Source: Erythrocercus mccallii
Taxonomy: Eukaryota; Chordata; Aves; Passeriformes; Dicruridae
Direction: 5' to 3'
Assembly: GCA_013397435.1 (NCBI GenBank)
Contig: VZRG01001592.1
Location: forward strand, 106,476 to 170,475
DNA length: 64,000 nt
Part shown: in pieces, positions 40,051-52,100 of the stretch
How positions within the stretch are numbered: position 1 is the stretch's first letter
How the letters are laid out: each line of letters opens with the position of its first letter
Program-made: the position numbers and the translations under genes
The notes under the pieces: generated by a model
What the model was told of the DNA's origin: nothing
The model's database searches: none
Seen by the model: only the letters and a program-made list of their open reading frames with translations

Positions 40051-41145
40051 ACCCTAACTCTGTTCCCTTCCCCCCTCTTGGTTATATTTATGGATATGGT
40101 TTTCTTTTAAATTAATTTTTAAGGTATCTTTGAACAGACTTCTAGTATTTGCACACACATATCCAGAGGACTGGTTAATCATCTAAAGCTGTTGCTAAAA
40201 TCAAGGGGTTTAATAAAAAAGGTAAAATTTGCACATAGTAGGTTCCATAGCTCTGATGTTGTCTGAGATCATGCAAGCACAAAGAAACGTCAAACCTTGA
40301 AGAGATAAGGTGAAGGGAGGACACAATAACACCAGACAGACAACTGTAATATTAACAATAGGAAACAACTGGAAACACCAGTGGAATAATTGAATGCAAG
40401 CAATAAAACACACAAGGCACCAGAATGAAATTATACACTGTATGGGGGGGGAGAAGGTGAAAGATATAAAAATAAACTAAATTTGAACCATAGGAATACT
40501 TTCAGTTAGTACAACAAAATTCCACACATTTCACAGTGTGAGCTAAAGATCTAAAGTTGCAGGCTCCTCAGTTTCCATACTGCTACGGTACAGGTGGTTA
40601 TACCTCTACAAAAAAAACCCACCAAAGTTCATCATCTTCTATATGACTTCAGTAGTAAGGACAAAACCTAAGACTGCTGTTCATTTTATGGCTGCCAAAA
40701 GAGATGAACGTAGATGCATGTAGCCAGCCTAAGTGATGTTCAGCACAGATAAAAATCCCAGTATCATGACTAGATGCCTTCTCTGACTGTCCACAGCATC
40801 ATTAAGCAGTGATCACTATACTCAAGATCCTCTATCCCAATACAGAGTAATGATCCAAAGTCCAGTGGAAGGTTCAAGGACTCCTAACTGCTACAACATT
40901 CCTCACACAGGATAAAGCAATGCTCTAGTTTAACCTGACTAAAGAGTGGTCAGCTCACAGATTGAATCAAAAGCAGTCCTTCCCCACATGCATCTACTCC
41001 TCCTCAACTTTATCAGCATGTACTGCAGAAAAACCAAAAAGTATAGGCATTTAAAAATGGATAACATACAAAACGACAGAAGAAAACAATTTCTCAGGGA
41101 AGTAAGACAGTTTTAAAGAGCAAACAGTCCTGGTGATATCCTACC

Positions 41146-41935
41146 TCACAGAATTCATAGAGAAACATAATTGTTTGGATTGGAAGGGACCATAAAGATC
41201 CTCTAGGTCCAGCTGCCCTGCCAGGGGCTGAGACCTTCCACCAGATCAGGTTGTTCAAAGTCCCACCTAACACTTCCTAGGATGAAGCAGCACAACTCTC
41301 TGGATAGCCTGCTTCAGGGTCTCACCACCCTCACAGTAAAGAATTTCTTCCTAACACCTTATATAAATCTACCCTCTTTTAGTTTAAAACCATTCCCCCT
41401 TGTCCTATAACTACATGCTCTAGTCAAAAGTCCCTCACTAGCTTTCTTGGATGCTCCTTTCAGGTGCTGGAAGGTTCTGTAAGATTTCTTGAAGCATTTT
41501 CTTTCCTGGGCTGAGTGAGCCCAGCTGTCTAAGCCTGTCTTCATAGGAGAGGTGCTCAGGCTTCCTCTAGACTTGCTTCAACAGCTCCATGTCCTTCCTG
41601 TGCTGGGGTCACCAGGACTGGATGTAGCACTGCAGGTGAGGTCTCACCAGAGGAGAGGAGAAGGGCACAATCCCCTCCCTGGCCCTGCTGGCCACATTCC
41701 TTTGGATGCAGGCCAGGACACATTTGGCTTTCTGGGCAATGAGTGCTCAGGGTTGGGTCATGTCCAGCCTCACATCCACCAGCACCTCCACATTCTTCTC
41801 ATCAAGTCTGCTTACAATCTATTCTCTGCTCACAAGCTATTCTCTGCCCAGCTTGAGGTGTTTGGGATTGTCTTGCCCCAGGTGCAAAACCTTACACTTG
41901 ACCTTGATGAATTTCATGTGGTTCACATAGATCCT
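41146..41935 (-). mobile_element. CR1 LINE, 5'-truncated 3' part
   Basis: On the plus strand the element starts with the reversed CR1 end (CATAGAGAAACATAATTGTTTGGATTGGAAGGGACC...), followed by the typical blocks on frontal-truncated copies: TCACCACCCTCACAGTAAAG, TTCCCCCTTGTCCTATAACT, GGAGAGGTGCTCAGGCTTCC and ACACTTGACCTTGATGAATT. Similarity fades at about 41935. The orientation is minus, as for the gene. The 185-codon frame at 41552-42109 (plus) is largely an antisense reading of this element and is not a CR1 protein. Confidence 0.93.
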
Positions 41936-43369
41936 CCTGTTACAGGACACGAAGCAGCAACATATGGTCTAGAGCAGGAATCTCAAATTCTGCCTTCTGA
42001 CCATGAAGAAATACATTTGGATTCATTGGTTGAAACTTTACCATCTCCTATCAAAAGCTTCTTGGTATTTCAGAGGAGCCAGATTCTAGAACCTCAAAAG
42101 GAGCAATAGCCTTAAAAAAATATTCAACATCCCTTGTAGTCCTAGATAAACAAAATATAAGAGACAGGCTCAAGGACTAAAATCAGACAAATTACACAGA
42201 CACATTCATGTTTTAACATATTTGGTAACTCTGCTACCAACAGAGAAGGCTTAGAGGAAATACAGTTAAGAAGAAAGAACTGGATGACTTCTGACAAGCC
42301 AAATACAACACTGCTGTTCAGAGCATATAATTTCAAAGGACTTCATGGTCATGATAATACCATTACAGTGGGTCAAATTGCAGGAGATAATTTGTTTTAT
42401 CTGATATCAGATGAACTGCTCTGAGATGAAGGCTTGACCCAAAGTTCAGGAATCATAAAAATTCAATAAATGCAGTCAAAGACATAACTTCCGTGGAAGA
42501 AGCTGTAAGGCAACAGGGGTCCTTTCCCTACCATCAGCCAAAATAAACCACAAACCTCACATCCAAAAAGGAAAATGAGCTTCTCTGACCTTAATCTGTT
42601 AAACACTTACTATAAAATCAAAACCAAATTATGATTCTCCCTTACATTCATACTAGAGGAAAGACTGAATTAATAATATAAAGTTCTAGATGTATTCAGA
42701 TATTCAGTGAAGTAGTATGATTTGAAAGCCTTCCTAAATGGCAGACAGCTATGATAAATCAAAGCTGAATCAGCAAACAGTTACAAACAGAAGCACAGGT
42801 GGTACTCTGAACAGAAGACAATCACTCACTTCACTGCAGAGGACTTTTGGACACTTCTAAGTTCCATTAAGCGTAGAATTATTGCTCAAGTTGTTTCCTC
42901 TCTGACAGTTTGCTTTCCACTTGTTTTATTGCACAAGAGTAACTCATTCATCCCACCACTCCATTCACATTTAACAGGAAGAGACAAAGGCAACAAAAAA
43001 GATGAATGAAAGCATTTGCAAACAGTTTGTTTCACAACTTAAGGAAACACAACCACACTAAAAAAAGCCTGAAGAACCACTGAAAATACCAGCAAAAATG
43101 GCAGTGGCAGCATCACTCAAATGTGGGAAAGTTAAGGATGTGACACCTCCTGTGACTTCTAATTTCTGGTAAGGATAAAAGGTGTATACATTTTTTCTTA
43201 ATACACCCCCTCAAAAAACCCACACAAATAACAACAACTAAAACAAAATCACACCTTTGACCCTTCAGATTTGCTAAAAGGCATCCCTCCACAGTTTCTG
43301 AGCCAAACTATAAAAAGCTCTTCCATGATTTATGTGTGCTATAAGGTGGTTACCAAACATTTTTTTTTT

Positions 43370-43396
43370 CAGAACAGAATGAATAATTCTGTTCTG
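43370..43396. repeat. perfect 11-bp inverted repeat with 5-base loop
   Basis: CAGAACAGAAT at 43370-43380, loop GAATA, and ATTCTGTTCTG at 43386-43396. It contains AGAACA and TGTTCT, the steroid-receptor half-sites, but 13 bases apart and not with the 3-base spacing of a glucocorticoid element. A run of nine T precedes it. Confidence 0.85.
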
Positions 43397-44485
43397 TTCA
43401 CATGGGATCACAAAAGCAGAAAGAAGCACTTGGTGTTCTTTGATTTTTTTCTGAGCTGACTACACACCTACATGCATCTGCATGCTTTGGTTCTTTTTTC
43501 TCTTCAAAAACTATTTATAAATACACAAGACTTTGGAAATTCATATTCAACATACATGGCACACATAGGATTACTTTGGTAACAATATCAAAAAGAGAAT
43601 TTATTGAAAGAATAGAGTGACATCCTCAAGCCCCATGACAGAATGGGTCACAGGAAAAAAGTCAGAAAAACATATCTGGTGCTCACTAGATGGAGGAAAA
43701 TGAAGACTTGGACTGTATTCCATTAAAAAGTAGAACAAGAAAAGCTACTGCTGCTACCTACTTTTAAAATTTGCAGGCAAATTCGAAGTACACTCAGAGA
43801 GTAAGACCTATTATGCCCTGTGAAGTGAAACTTCCGAAATTTACAAAAAAATTTGTATAACAAAATCTCCAAGAAAATCAGTTAAAAAAACCCACAAATT
43901 TATTTGAAACATAGTTGAAAAAAGCATGGGAATAGCCAAGTGCAAACAAGAGAAGTGTGTTCTCATGCACTAACAGCCAGAAGATCTCAAGCGGGATTCA
44001 GGTGATACTAGCAAATAAATCCCTGAAAAAATTTCAAGATCTGAATTCTTCCATCCATTGTAACAGTAACATTACAGAATCAAACTCCAGTATATTTTTC
44101 CCAACCAATTTCATCCAAAGCTTTCAGTTGTTCAGCATCATAATCATAAATAAAACAAAATAATTCCTGGGGTGAGTGTGTTTCTCTTGAGTATCAAAAA
44201 GCAAAGTAACCTAGAGAAACTCTAAGTGTTTTTAGGGAAGAAGAAGAAATAACTAATGTTTACTTGAGGCAAAGTTTCCTCTGAGATTAAGCCCAAAGAT
44301 AAGTCTTGTTCATTCTTATGAAAGATTTCAAAACTAACATTTGACATCATATCTGAGAGAAAAAAGGAGAAATCTCTGAGGACAGCAGTCCAGACTGTTT
44401 TCTATGAAGTCTGGTCTTACTGAACAAGTTCACAGCTGAGATTGAATAGTAAGTACAACAAGATTGTGAGTACCAGTCAAAGCAA

Positions 44486-44598
44486 AAAAAAAATGTGCAA
44501 AAAGAGCCCCAAACTAAACAAACCAACCAACAACAAACCACACACACATAAACAAACAAACAAGCAAAAAAAAAAAAAAAAACCAAACCAACCAGAGA
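44486..44598 (+). repeat. A-rich and (CAAA)/(CCAA)n low-complexity tract
   Basis: A9-10 run, then CAAACCAACCAACAACAAACC, CACACACATAAACAAACAAACAAG, a run of 17 A at 44566-44582 and ACCAAACCAACC. The open frames over this tract on both strands (Lys/Asn/Gln-rich on plus, Phe/Cys/Val-rich on minus) are products of the repeat and are not genes. Confidence 0.85.
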
Positions 44599-44899
44599 GA
44601 AGGAAAGGACCCATGGACATTTGGGATGCACAGGGAAGCCACCAACAGGAGAGTTTTAGATTTGCAAAATACCATAAAAGCAAAATTAAACACAATCATG
44701 TTAGTGTGACAATAAATTCAGAAGCAAAGTACAGTTTCAAGTGTGACTTTTAAACCTGCTCAGGAATCCCTGCTGCTCTCTGCTTATGCAGTACACTGAG
44801 CACACCATGGCATATTTAGGCATTACCAAACCAAGAAGTGAACAAACCAACAAATGTTTGACTGCCCTAAAATTATCAAGAGATAAGGAAAGAAGATAT

Positions 44900-44985
44900 G
44901 AGTAGAAACTGATGCAACAAAAGTCATGAAAATAGAAACAGTGAGTAGAAACTCATGCAACAAAAGTTACTAAAATAGAAACAGT
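44900..44985 (+). repeat. 43-bp tandem duplication, two copies
   Basis: Copy 1 (44900-44942) and copy 2 (44943-44985) abut exactly. Both begin GAGTAGAAACT and end AAAATAGAAACAGT. They differ at four positions of 43, so the duplication is older than the one at 40.0 kb, or it has been tolerated with drift. Confidence 0.92.
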
Positions 44986-46061
44986 GTATGCACTTAACAC
45001 ATAAATAGCATTACCATTATACACAACCCAACAAGAAGTAATTGGAGGATTTAGATAATAGGAAGGGGACAGAACAAGGACAGCCTGATTTTGCAGACTG
45101 TGCAAGTCTTCTAGCCAAAGAATTCTTCTGCTTGGAACAGTAAAGACAAGACTTCTTTTCAACACGAGAAAATGGAGTAAGAATTATACAGTATTGGTGC
45201 AGTCACAAATGGGAGATTCAATAGATTCATCCAGTACCTGGCATTATCAGTCTCCAGTGTTGAATTTGAAACACTACATAATTGCAGGCTATAAGTATCT
45301 CTTATTCATTAAGCTCCCTTTGAATGATTTCAATCTTACGTGGCCTTTTCTTCTTACTTTCCCAGTACACTATATTTACAAAAAATGAGAAAATTCAAGA
45401 GAATACCTGTTTCGACCAAAAGACCCTAGGGAATATGAAACATGTAGTAACATACACAGGAATCTCTCTTCCCTCCCCCTTCTAGAGCCTAACAGTTTTA
45501 CTTGGCTACCACAGCACATTACTACCACGGGAGGAAACAGACCAACCCACACAAAAACATTAATCCAAAATATACAATTAGAGGAAGGCATATGAATCTC
45601 AAGTACCATTAAAAATGCAGAACAGGTTTAGCCTCAATCAAACTCTTAATGAGTTAGGTTTGAGAAACTTCAGCCATTGAAAATACCTCATGCTCCAACA
45701 CAGGCATTTCACATTTCTCTTCTCTCCAGTTTTAAGTTTGGATTTTTTTTCTGCCTATGTATCTACCATGGAGTTTCTCAGCTGACACCCTGCTGATGAA
45801 GACTTCATTGGCTATTTTGTTCACTTAGAACTGCAAAATCAGAACTGAAATTTATTATTCCTGAGCAGGAATAAATCAAGGACTACGCAGCCTTTAAACG
45901 ATCTTAAAGACAATGCCAAGAGATGCCCTACTTCTAGTGTCTGAAAGTTTGGGGAACACAACTCAGTTTGAGGTGGGGATTCTCAGTTTATAGGGAAGGG
46001 AACAGGTCCTGTAGAGAAATGTGTCAGCTACAGACAATAGTTGTTTTCACAAGTTCACAGT

Positions 46062-46149
46062 GTTAAATAAAACTAAACAAAACCAAATTAAATAAAACAC
46101 AAAAACTCACACACCAACCACACAAACAGGATTTTATTTTATTTTTTTA
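46062..46149 (+). repeat. A/CA-rich low-complexity tract followed by TTTTA repeats
   Basis: AAATAAAACTAAACAAAACC-type repeats, then ACTCACACACCAACCACACA, then ATTTTATTTTATTTTTTT. The two halves are opposite in strand composition (A-rich then T-rich). Confidence 0.7.
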
Positions 46150-49100
46150 GTAAGTATTGACCAATGTCTATTCACCTTCTAGGGTTAGGTAGGAAAAAAA
46201 AAACCCAAATAAATACTAAAGAATATCCATAGACAAATTCTGGACACAGATTATGTTGCCTTTGAAAATCCATGGCTGAATTTTAACATTTTTTAGGTGA
46301 AAAAGGAAGCTGGCAAGAACCAGCTTTATTTTTTTGTGAAAACACCCATTATTGTGGCTTTGCTCACAAAACAGCCTTCCATACAGCTATGCAGACTCAT
46401 GAGTATGTCAGTGTGCCTGCTCTGTGGTGCTGACAGCTCAAACCAAAAAATTTCATCTGGTGAAACAACCACCACTTTTTATCAATTAAGAGGCATGAAA
46501 CACTTCAATCCACAAGAGTGTATCACTATGCCAGATTTTTTTTTCTTAGTCTCAGAACTGCTGAAAGCCTTTCAAGGGGAATCATATTTTTCTCCTTTGA
46601 GTAGGTGCAGCCTCCAGCCAGCTCTAGGAAACCAACACTTTTAAAATGAGTAAAAGCCCTCTGCCTGAAGCCTTCCTGTTTCCAAATGATACTGCTTTCA
46701 CTGAAAGTGTGATGAGTGTCTTGGTTTTTTTCAGATCATTATTATGCAACAGTTCTATAAAAATTTTTGTCATTTAAAAAAGCAGCAGATTGTTACTTAA
46801 GAATATACCTGATGTTGATGAATACAAGCAAATATCCAAGTAGAAATACACTTAACATGTTCATATAACTGAGCACAGCTCTGAGATGCTTAGTTCCTCA
46901 GCTGATTGAATACCTAGCTGTGGGAGATCTAATACATGTTCTAAGGAGGCTGCAGACACTTCAGTAAGAACTGAGTCATTGCTTCTTACGGGAACAAAAA
47001 TTTTATCTTTTATTCTAGATCAGCATAAATCTTGCCAAGCTGGGAAACTCCTTTTTGCTGGCATGAGAGAAAAAATCACTGAGGACCAGGGAGAACTGCC
47101 ATAATGATGAGAGTCTAACAGAGAAACATAAGCCATCTGTAGCTGGTAATTCAGACTGAGACAATGAATAAAAACAGGCTGAAGAAATGGAAGACAGTTG
47201 TCCTTTAGAGACTAAGACATATGATTAGTTATGAAAGCAGTACAATGCCTTTAACTGTTAAAGTATCTTAAATTTTTATACTCACTTTCCTAAAAACTGG
47301 CAGACTACTAAAGAATCTTAAAGAACTGGAAGCTGTGATTCTGTAATATAAAGGTATAATAAACTTTAACAGTGACACCTTAACAACTGCCGATTACCTA
47401 CATATCATTAAATCAGTATTTTTGAAACACAGGGAACATATAGAGAGTGAGAAAAGATGCACACAGTTCTATTCATGTCACAAAGATTTTTCACTCAAAA
47501 GGATGCTTTCACAGCTCACAAGTAAAACAATTTATTACAATGAAAAGATACAACAAGGCATGGGACATATCATACCATTTCATACAAGGACTACGGAGTG
47601 CAGCACACTTTTACTATGTTATTGGGGAATAAAGTTACAAAGTGTAGGATTTCAGAAGAAACTAACTGCTCTAAATCATGTCAAAAATCACAGTAATTGA
47701 AAACGCACTGGAAGAATTTTACTTTCCAAAGTAATAATAATATAGTCCTCTTTATTTGAAGAAATGTGTAATTGATCAGGTTTCCTCATCCTTGCAAGAA
47801 ATTCTTCAGATTATGCTGTCAAGATTATTGCCAGAAAAGCATACAATCACAAATTATGTCTTAAAGAGATCAATGCTTAATCAGGAAGAAATGGCAATCT
47901 ATAAAAGCAGGGAAAGAGATGTCAAACCTTGGTTTCCTAGTGCATTGCACACAATCCTTATCTGATACCAGGAGGTGGAATCATCATGCACACAGATGAA
48001 CTTTTATGTGAGAGGTCTGCAGAACAGCGAGAAGAACACTTCTTCTCTCTGTACTTCTGTATTAGCAACACTACCTCTGTAGACTAGTAGGAAGCAAAAA
48101 CTCTGCCCTAAATCCCACAGCCCAACAGAGTAAGAGACAGTAGTGAGGCATCAGCTCTATTTTCAGCCTTGGACAACCTAGCTTGGACTGGTATAGTTGA
48201 GCAGGAAGTACCAGGGACCTTCTGGATAGATACTGAACTACAGGAATTAAAAGAGGAGATCCTCAAAGACTGCAGTCACTTCCAGTTCTGAAGGTCAAGA
48301 GCAGAAAGATCAGATTTTGAAGTACTTGCTGCAAAAGAATGTTTTCTTCTCATTTTTATACAAGCATTTTATAAAGCCTACATAAGGTGGAAAAAAAATG
48401 CTGTTTGCATTCCCTGACAAGTCAAAATTTCTGGTACCCAAAGCATAGCACAAGCCCTTACATCTCCTGCAACAGAGAAGAGGCAAATTGTGTCAGGTCA
48501 CTATCCTTAACTGATGTGTACCAATAAAATCAAACTAAAAAATTTCAAGCAACACATTAAAAAAAGCATAAGACTGACCATTTCTCAAGACTGACCAGTT
48601 AGGCAGAATGATGAGGCAGAAGCTCTCCTGTCACTATTAACCATAATGATCAAATCTGAAAACTTACTAACAGATAGTGTTTTTCTTATTGAATTTTCCA
48701 ACTTCCTTACCACAGGAAACTAAAATATCTCAGACCTTTTTTAAAGCATTAAGTGCTCTCTCTCCAAACTCAGAAATAATTTGAAGGAAAAGAACAAAAT
48801 ATCTAGGCCTAAGGTTCAAAGTTAAATAAATAATGAGAAATTCTCATGAATATATGCTGTCTTGAGGCATTTTCCAAAAAAAATCTCTCCAAGGCCCTTG
48901 ATACTAGGAGGTCAACTGTGATTCCCAAAACTAATGCACCTTTGCCTAAATTTTCAAACTGACAATAGCAGTTTGAAATAGCACTAGCCTCACTAGGTTG
49001 AGGCTAATGTAAAATTGAGAGAAAGAGCAGAAAAAAGCCTATGAAAACCAGCAGAAAGGGGGAATAACGTGTTGTTATTAATGTATTACTTCTAGCGAAA

Positions 49101-52100
49101 TACCACTGAAGTTCAACATAATCCAAGCCACAGGGCAATGTGTATAAAACAGACAATAAATTCCATACACTAGAAGAAAAGCAATATTACATGGCTCTTT
49201 TTGTTTTGTTTTGTTCAGAGTTAGAATTTAGCTGTGGCACTGATTCAACCTATATGTACTTCAAAAGAAAACCATCCTTCCACATGGAAACATAGTCTAG
49301 AGCAACAACAAAGTGCAAATTTCACACTAGTTTTGTATTCAAAGGCATTAAAAAATATGAGAACATGATTATGATGTCCATCAAGTACAAGGGAACTGGA
49401 GCAATTAAAGTAGCTTATTGTAAGAGGACACAACAGAGCTGAGAAGTCTCATATTTGACTTGTGTCCAGAAACAGGAATCAAAATGAACTATTAAGCTGT
49501 AGTCTAAATGTTTGAAGATTTTTTTCAGCTGAGGACACTATACAGCCTTAAATGGTAAAAACAGTTAAGTCCTATCCCAATAAAAATCGTTGGAAAAATA
49601 ATCTTCTACAAATAAGTTGAAGTTCCAACAGACCATAAATTGATTTGGAAATGTTCACATTAGAAAAATCACATTGACAGCAATTAGCACACCACTCAAC
49701 AATATGAAACCAGGTAAATATTTTTGCACTAAGCATATATATGAAGTCCATTGTAAAAACATTAAAACCTACTTGGACTTCCAGGCACACTAAAGTATTT
49801 CAATGACAAATGTATCATGATTCCTCTTCCTGCTGTCTCCTGCTTTTCTCTTCTGCTAAACCTTACATTCCAGTCTAATAGCAATATATTTTCTCCTCCA
49901 ATCAACCATACTATTCAGTGGTATTTCCTAGAAAAATTTTTCTTGAGTGTCAGACAAACAGAGAAGAAAGTCCTTCAGGGACAGCTTGATATACCACAAA
50001 TGCCAGTTGAAATAATACTGAACCAAGAAATTAAGAATTTCCTTAGTGACCCTATCAGCACAGAAAATGTGGTAGAAGTACATATTTTAACAAAATTTAA
50101 TTATATCATGCATGTGACTTGGACTTCATTCCATAATTTTAAATCTATGTGGGTTCAGAAGCATCCGAAAAGTCATGCAGTGGAACAGACCAACTGCGAA
50201 AAAAACAAACTGAAAAAGCCTACATGCAAGAAGCAGCATAATGGTATAATGAATGTTTTATTTGGGAAACAAAAGTAGCTCATATGTGACATTTTAGGAT
50301 AACAAAGTCCTCTTCATAATTTTCTGGTTTAAAATAATTTGGTGCTGCCTGGCTAGACAATAATAGTGACCAAAAAAAAGTTACCTTGCAGGTGCCACAC
50401 AGGATCTCATTGAAGGTAAACAAAAACATATTTCCTGGAGAAATTGCTGAAATTCTATCAGCAATTAAACACCCCATTAAATTAAACTACATGTAAAGAA
50501 CTGTGTGATTTGGCAGTACAACTCGATCATTAGTGTTCTCACACAATTCTGTGCTTCCCACATTTTCAGGAATTAGACCTGCAAGTTTCCCCATTTTTAC
50601 AGATGTTCAAAGAATTTAACATTATTAGACTGTCACGAATTACTTAAAAATTTTGGCGGGCCATCTCCTGTAATAGCTTTGAATTTCCCTTAAGTGCATA
50701 TTGTGGACGAATTATTTTAACAAGAATTAACACTACCTTGAGGCTCAGACAAAATCTAAACTCATAACTCCTTTCCATCACTAACATGCCAAGTGAAGGT
50801 CAGTGTTATATATGTGTTACGTGCTTAAGGTAGATTAAGATGTATGACATGCTACATATATTGGACATTCTTTTGATCTTAATTTGAAACTATTAATCCT
50901 TCCAAAGCAGAGTAAGAACATCTCCATATACTTGGGCTATGTACCTTGTATATCTGGTCAGCAGAGTCAGAACTCTGGAAAAATTTCAAATAAATACTTT
51001 TCCAGTCACAATAGGGTTAAAAATTAAGCAAGACTGCTCATGCTTGCCATTCCACAAATTCCAAATATATTTGAAAAGTCATACTAGTCCTATTCTGCAT
51101 TCCAAATTCCTGCAATATTCATTAGTCTCAGTGTAAGAATCATCAAGAGTGGAAGACCAATTTGCTCATAACATTTCCTGTGTTGATTGCACTCTAGATC
51201 TACTTTTTTACTCTAGCATATTGGAGAATTTAATCAATCTTCCCAGAAAGAATGTCAGCAACTAGAGCTATTTCAGTGGCTCATTAGCTAGTTATTAGAA
51301 ACAGACTTCATCACTGATATCTTAGGATAGTGAAAACAAAAACCAGATTGCATGGATTTGTTTTTAAAGAATTTGATGTCATCGGTTTTGCCATTATAAA
51401 TTGATACTGAAAACAAATATTGGCAAAGAAAGCAAACATCCTATACTTTCTAGATTTCTCCATTGACCACACATAGGGAAAAATATTGTTCCAACACTAC
51501 AAAACACTCCTCTTCCAATACAGACATGAGATAACATTATTTAAAAACAGAACAAACAAAACCTTTGATTTTCTATTCTGTCAAAGGGAGAAATCTCTGT
51601 TTACAGTTTCACAACCACAGTTTCCCCTCAAAAAAATAATGACATAATGATCCTGCAGTTTTTAACCACTTTACACTGCAGACCACATGGCAGAAATGTT
51701 AGCCATACCCTTCAGCATTTCCTGTTCATTAGCTTGGGTATTCTCCATGCTGTAAATGAATGGGCACATAACTTTGTTCATTCCCAATACTTGCAGCAGG
51801 CTGGAAAGTTTCATTCAGAAACCTGAGCATCTAAAAGTTCTGGAGATATTCAACATCACAAAGGCAAGGATTGATGAATTATTTCACTGGATTTTTATAC
51901 CCCATCTAGTAAACACAATTTTCTCTTTACCAGTTGAGCCAATATTCAAATAATTTTTTTAAAATATAATTTATATTCATGGGTCTGTAGGAAGAGACTT
52001 TGGAATCAAGTTCCAAGCAAGCATCAAGTTCTAATTAGTTTTTTTCTGTACTTTTCTATAGCCTGATAATATCAGTGCTTAACTCACTTGAGTCAGTGCT

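Noticed and set aside
41968..41990. GAGCAGGAATCTCAAATTCT as another hAT-like terminal repeat
   Set aside because: Only about 15 bases resemble the CAGGGGTCTCAAAC type and nothing following supports it.
41552..42109. 185-codon plus-strand open frame as a gene
   Set aside because: Its first two thirds are an antisense reading of a CR1 3' UTR, with no conserved protein. Only the 53-codon tail beyond the CR1 is kept, as a low-grade finding.
44347..44753. overlapping frames on both strands over the A-rich tract
   Set aside because: Produced by the (CAAA)n/poly-A low-complexity sequence.
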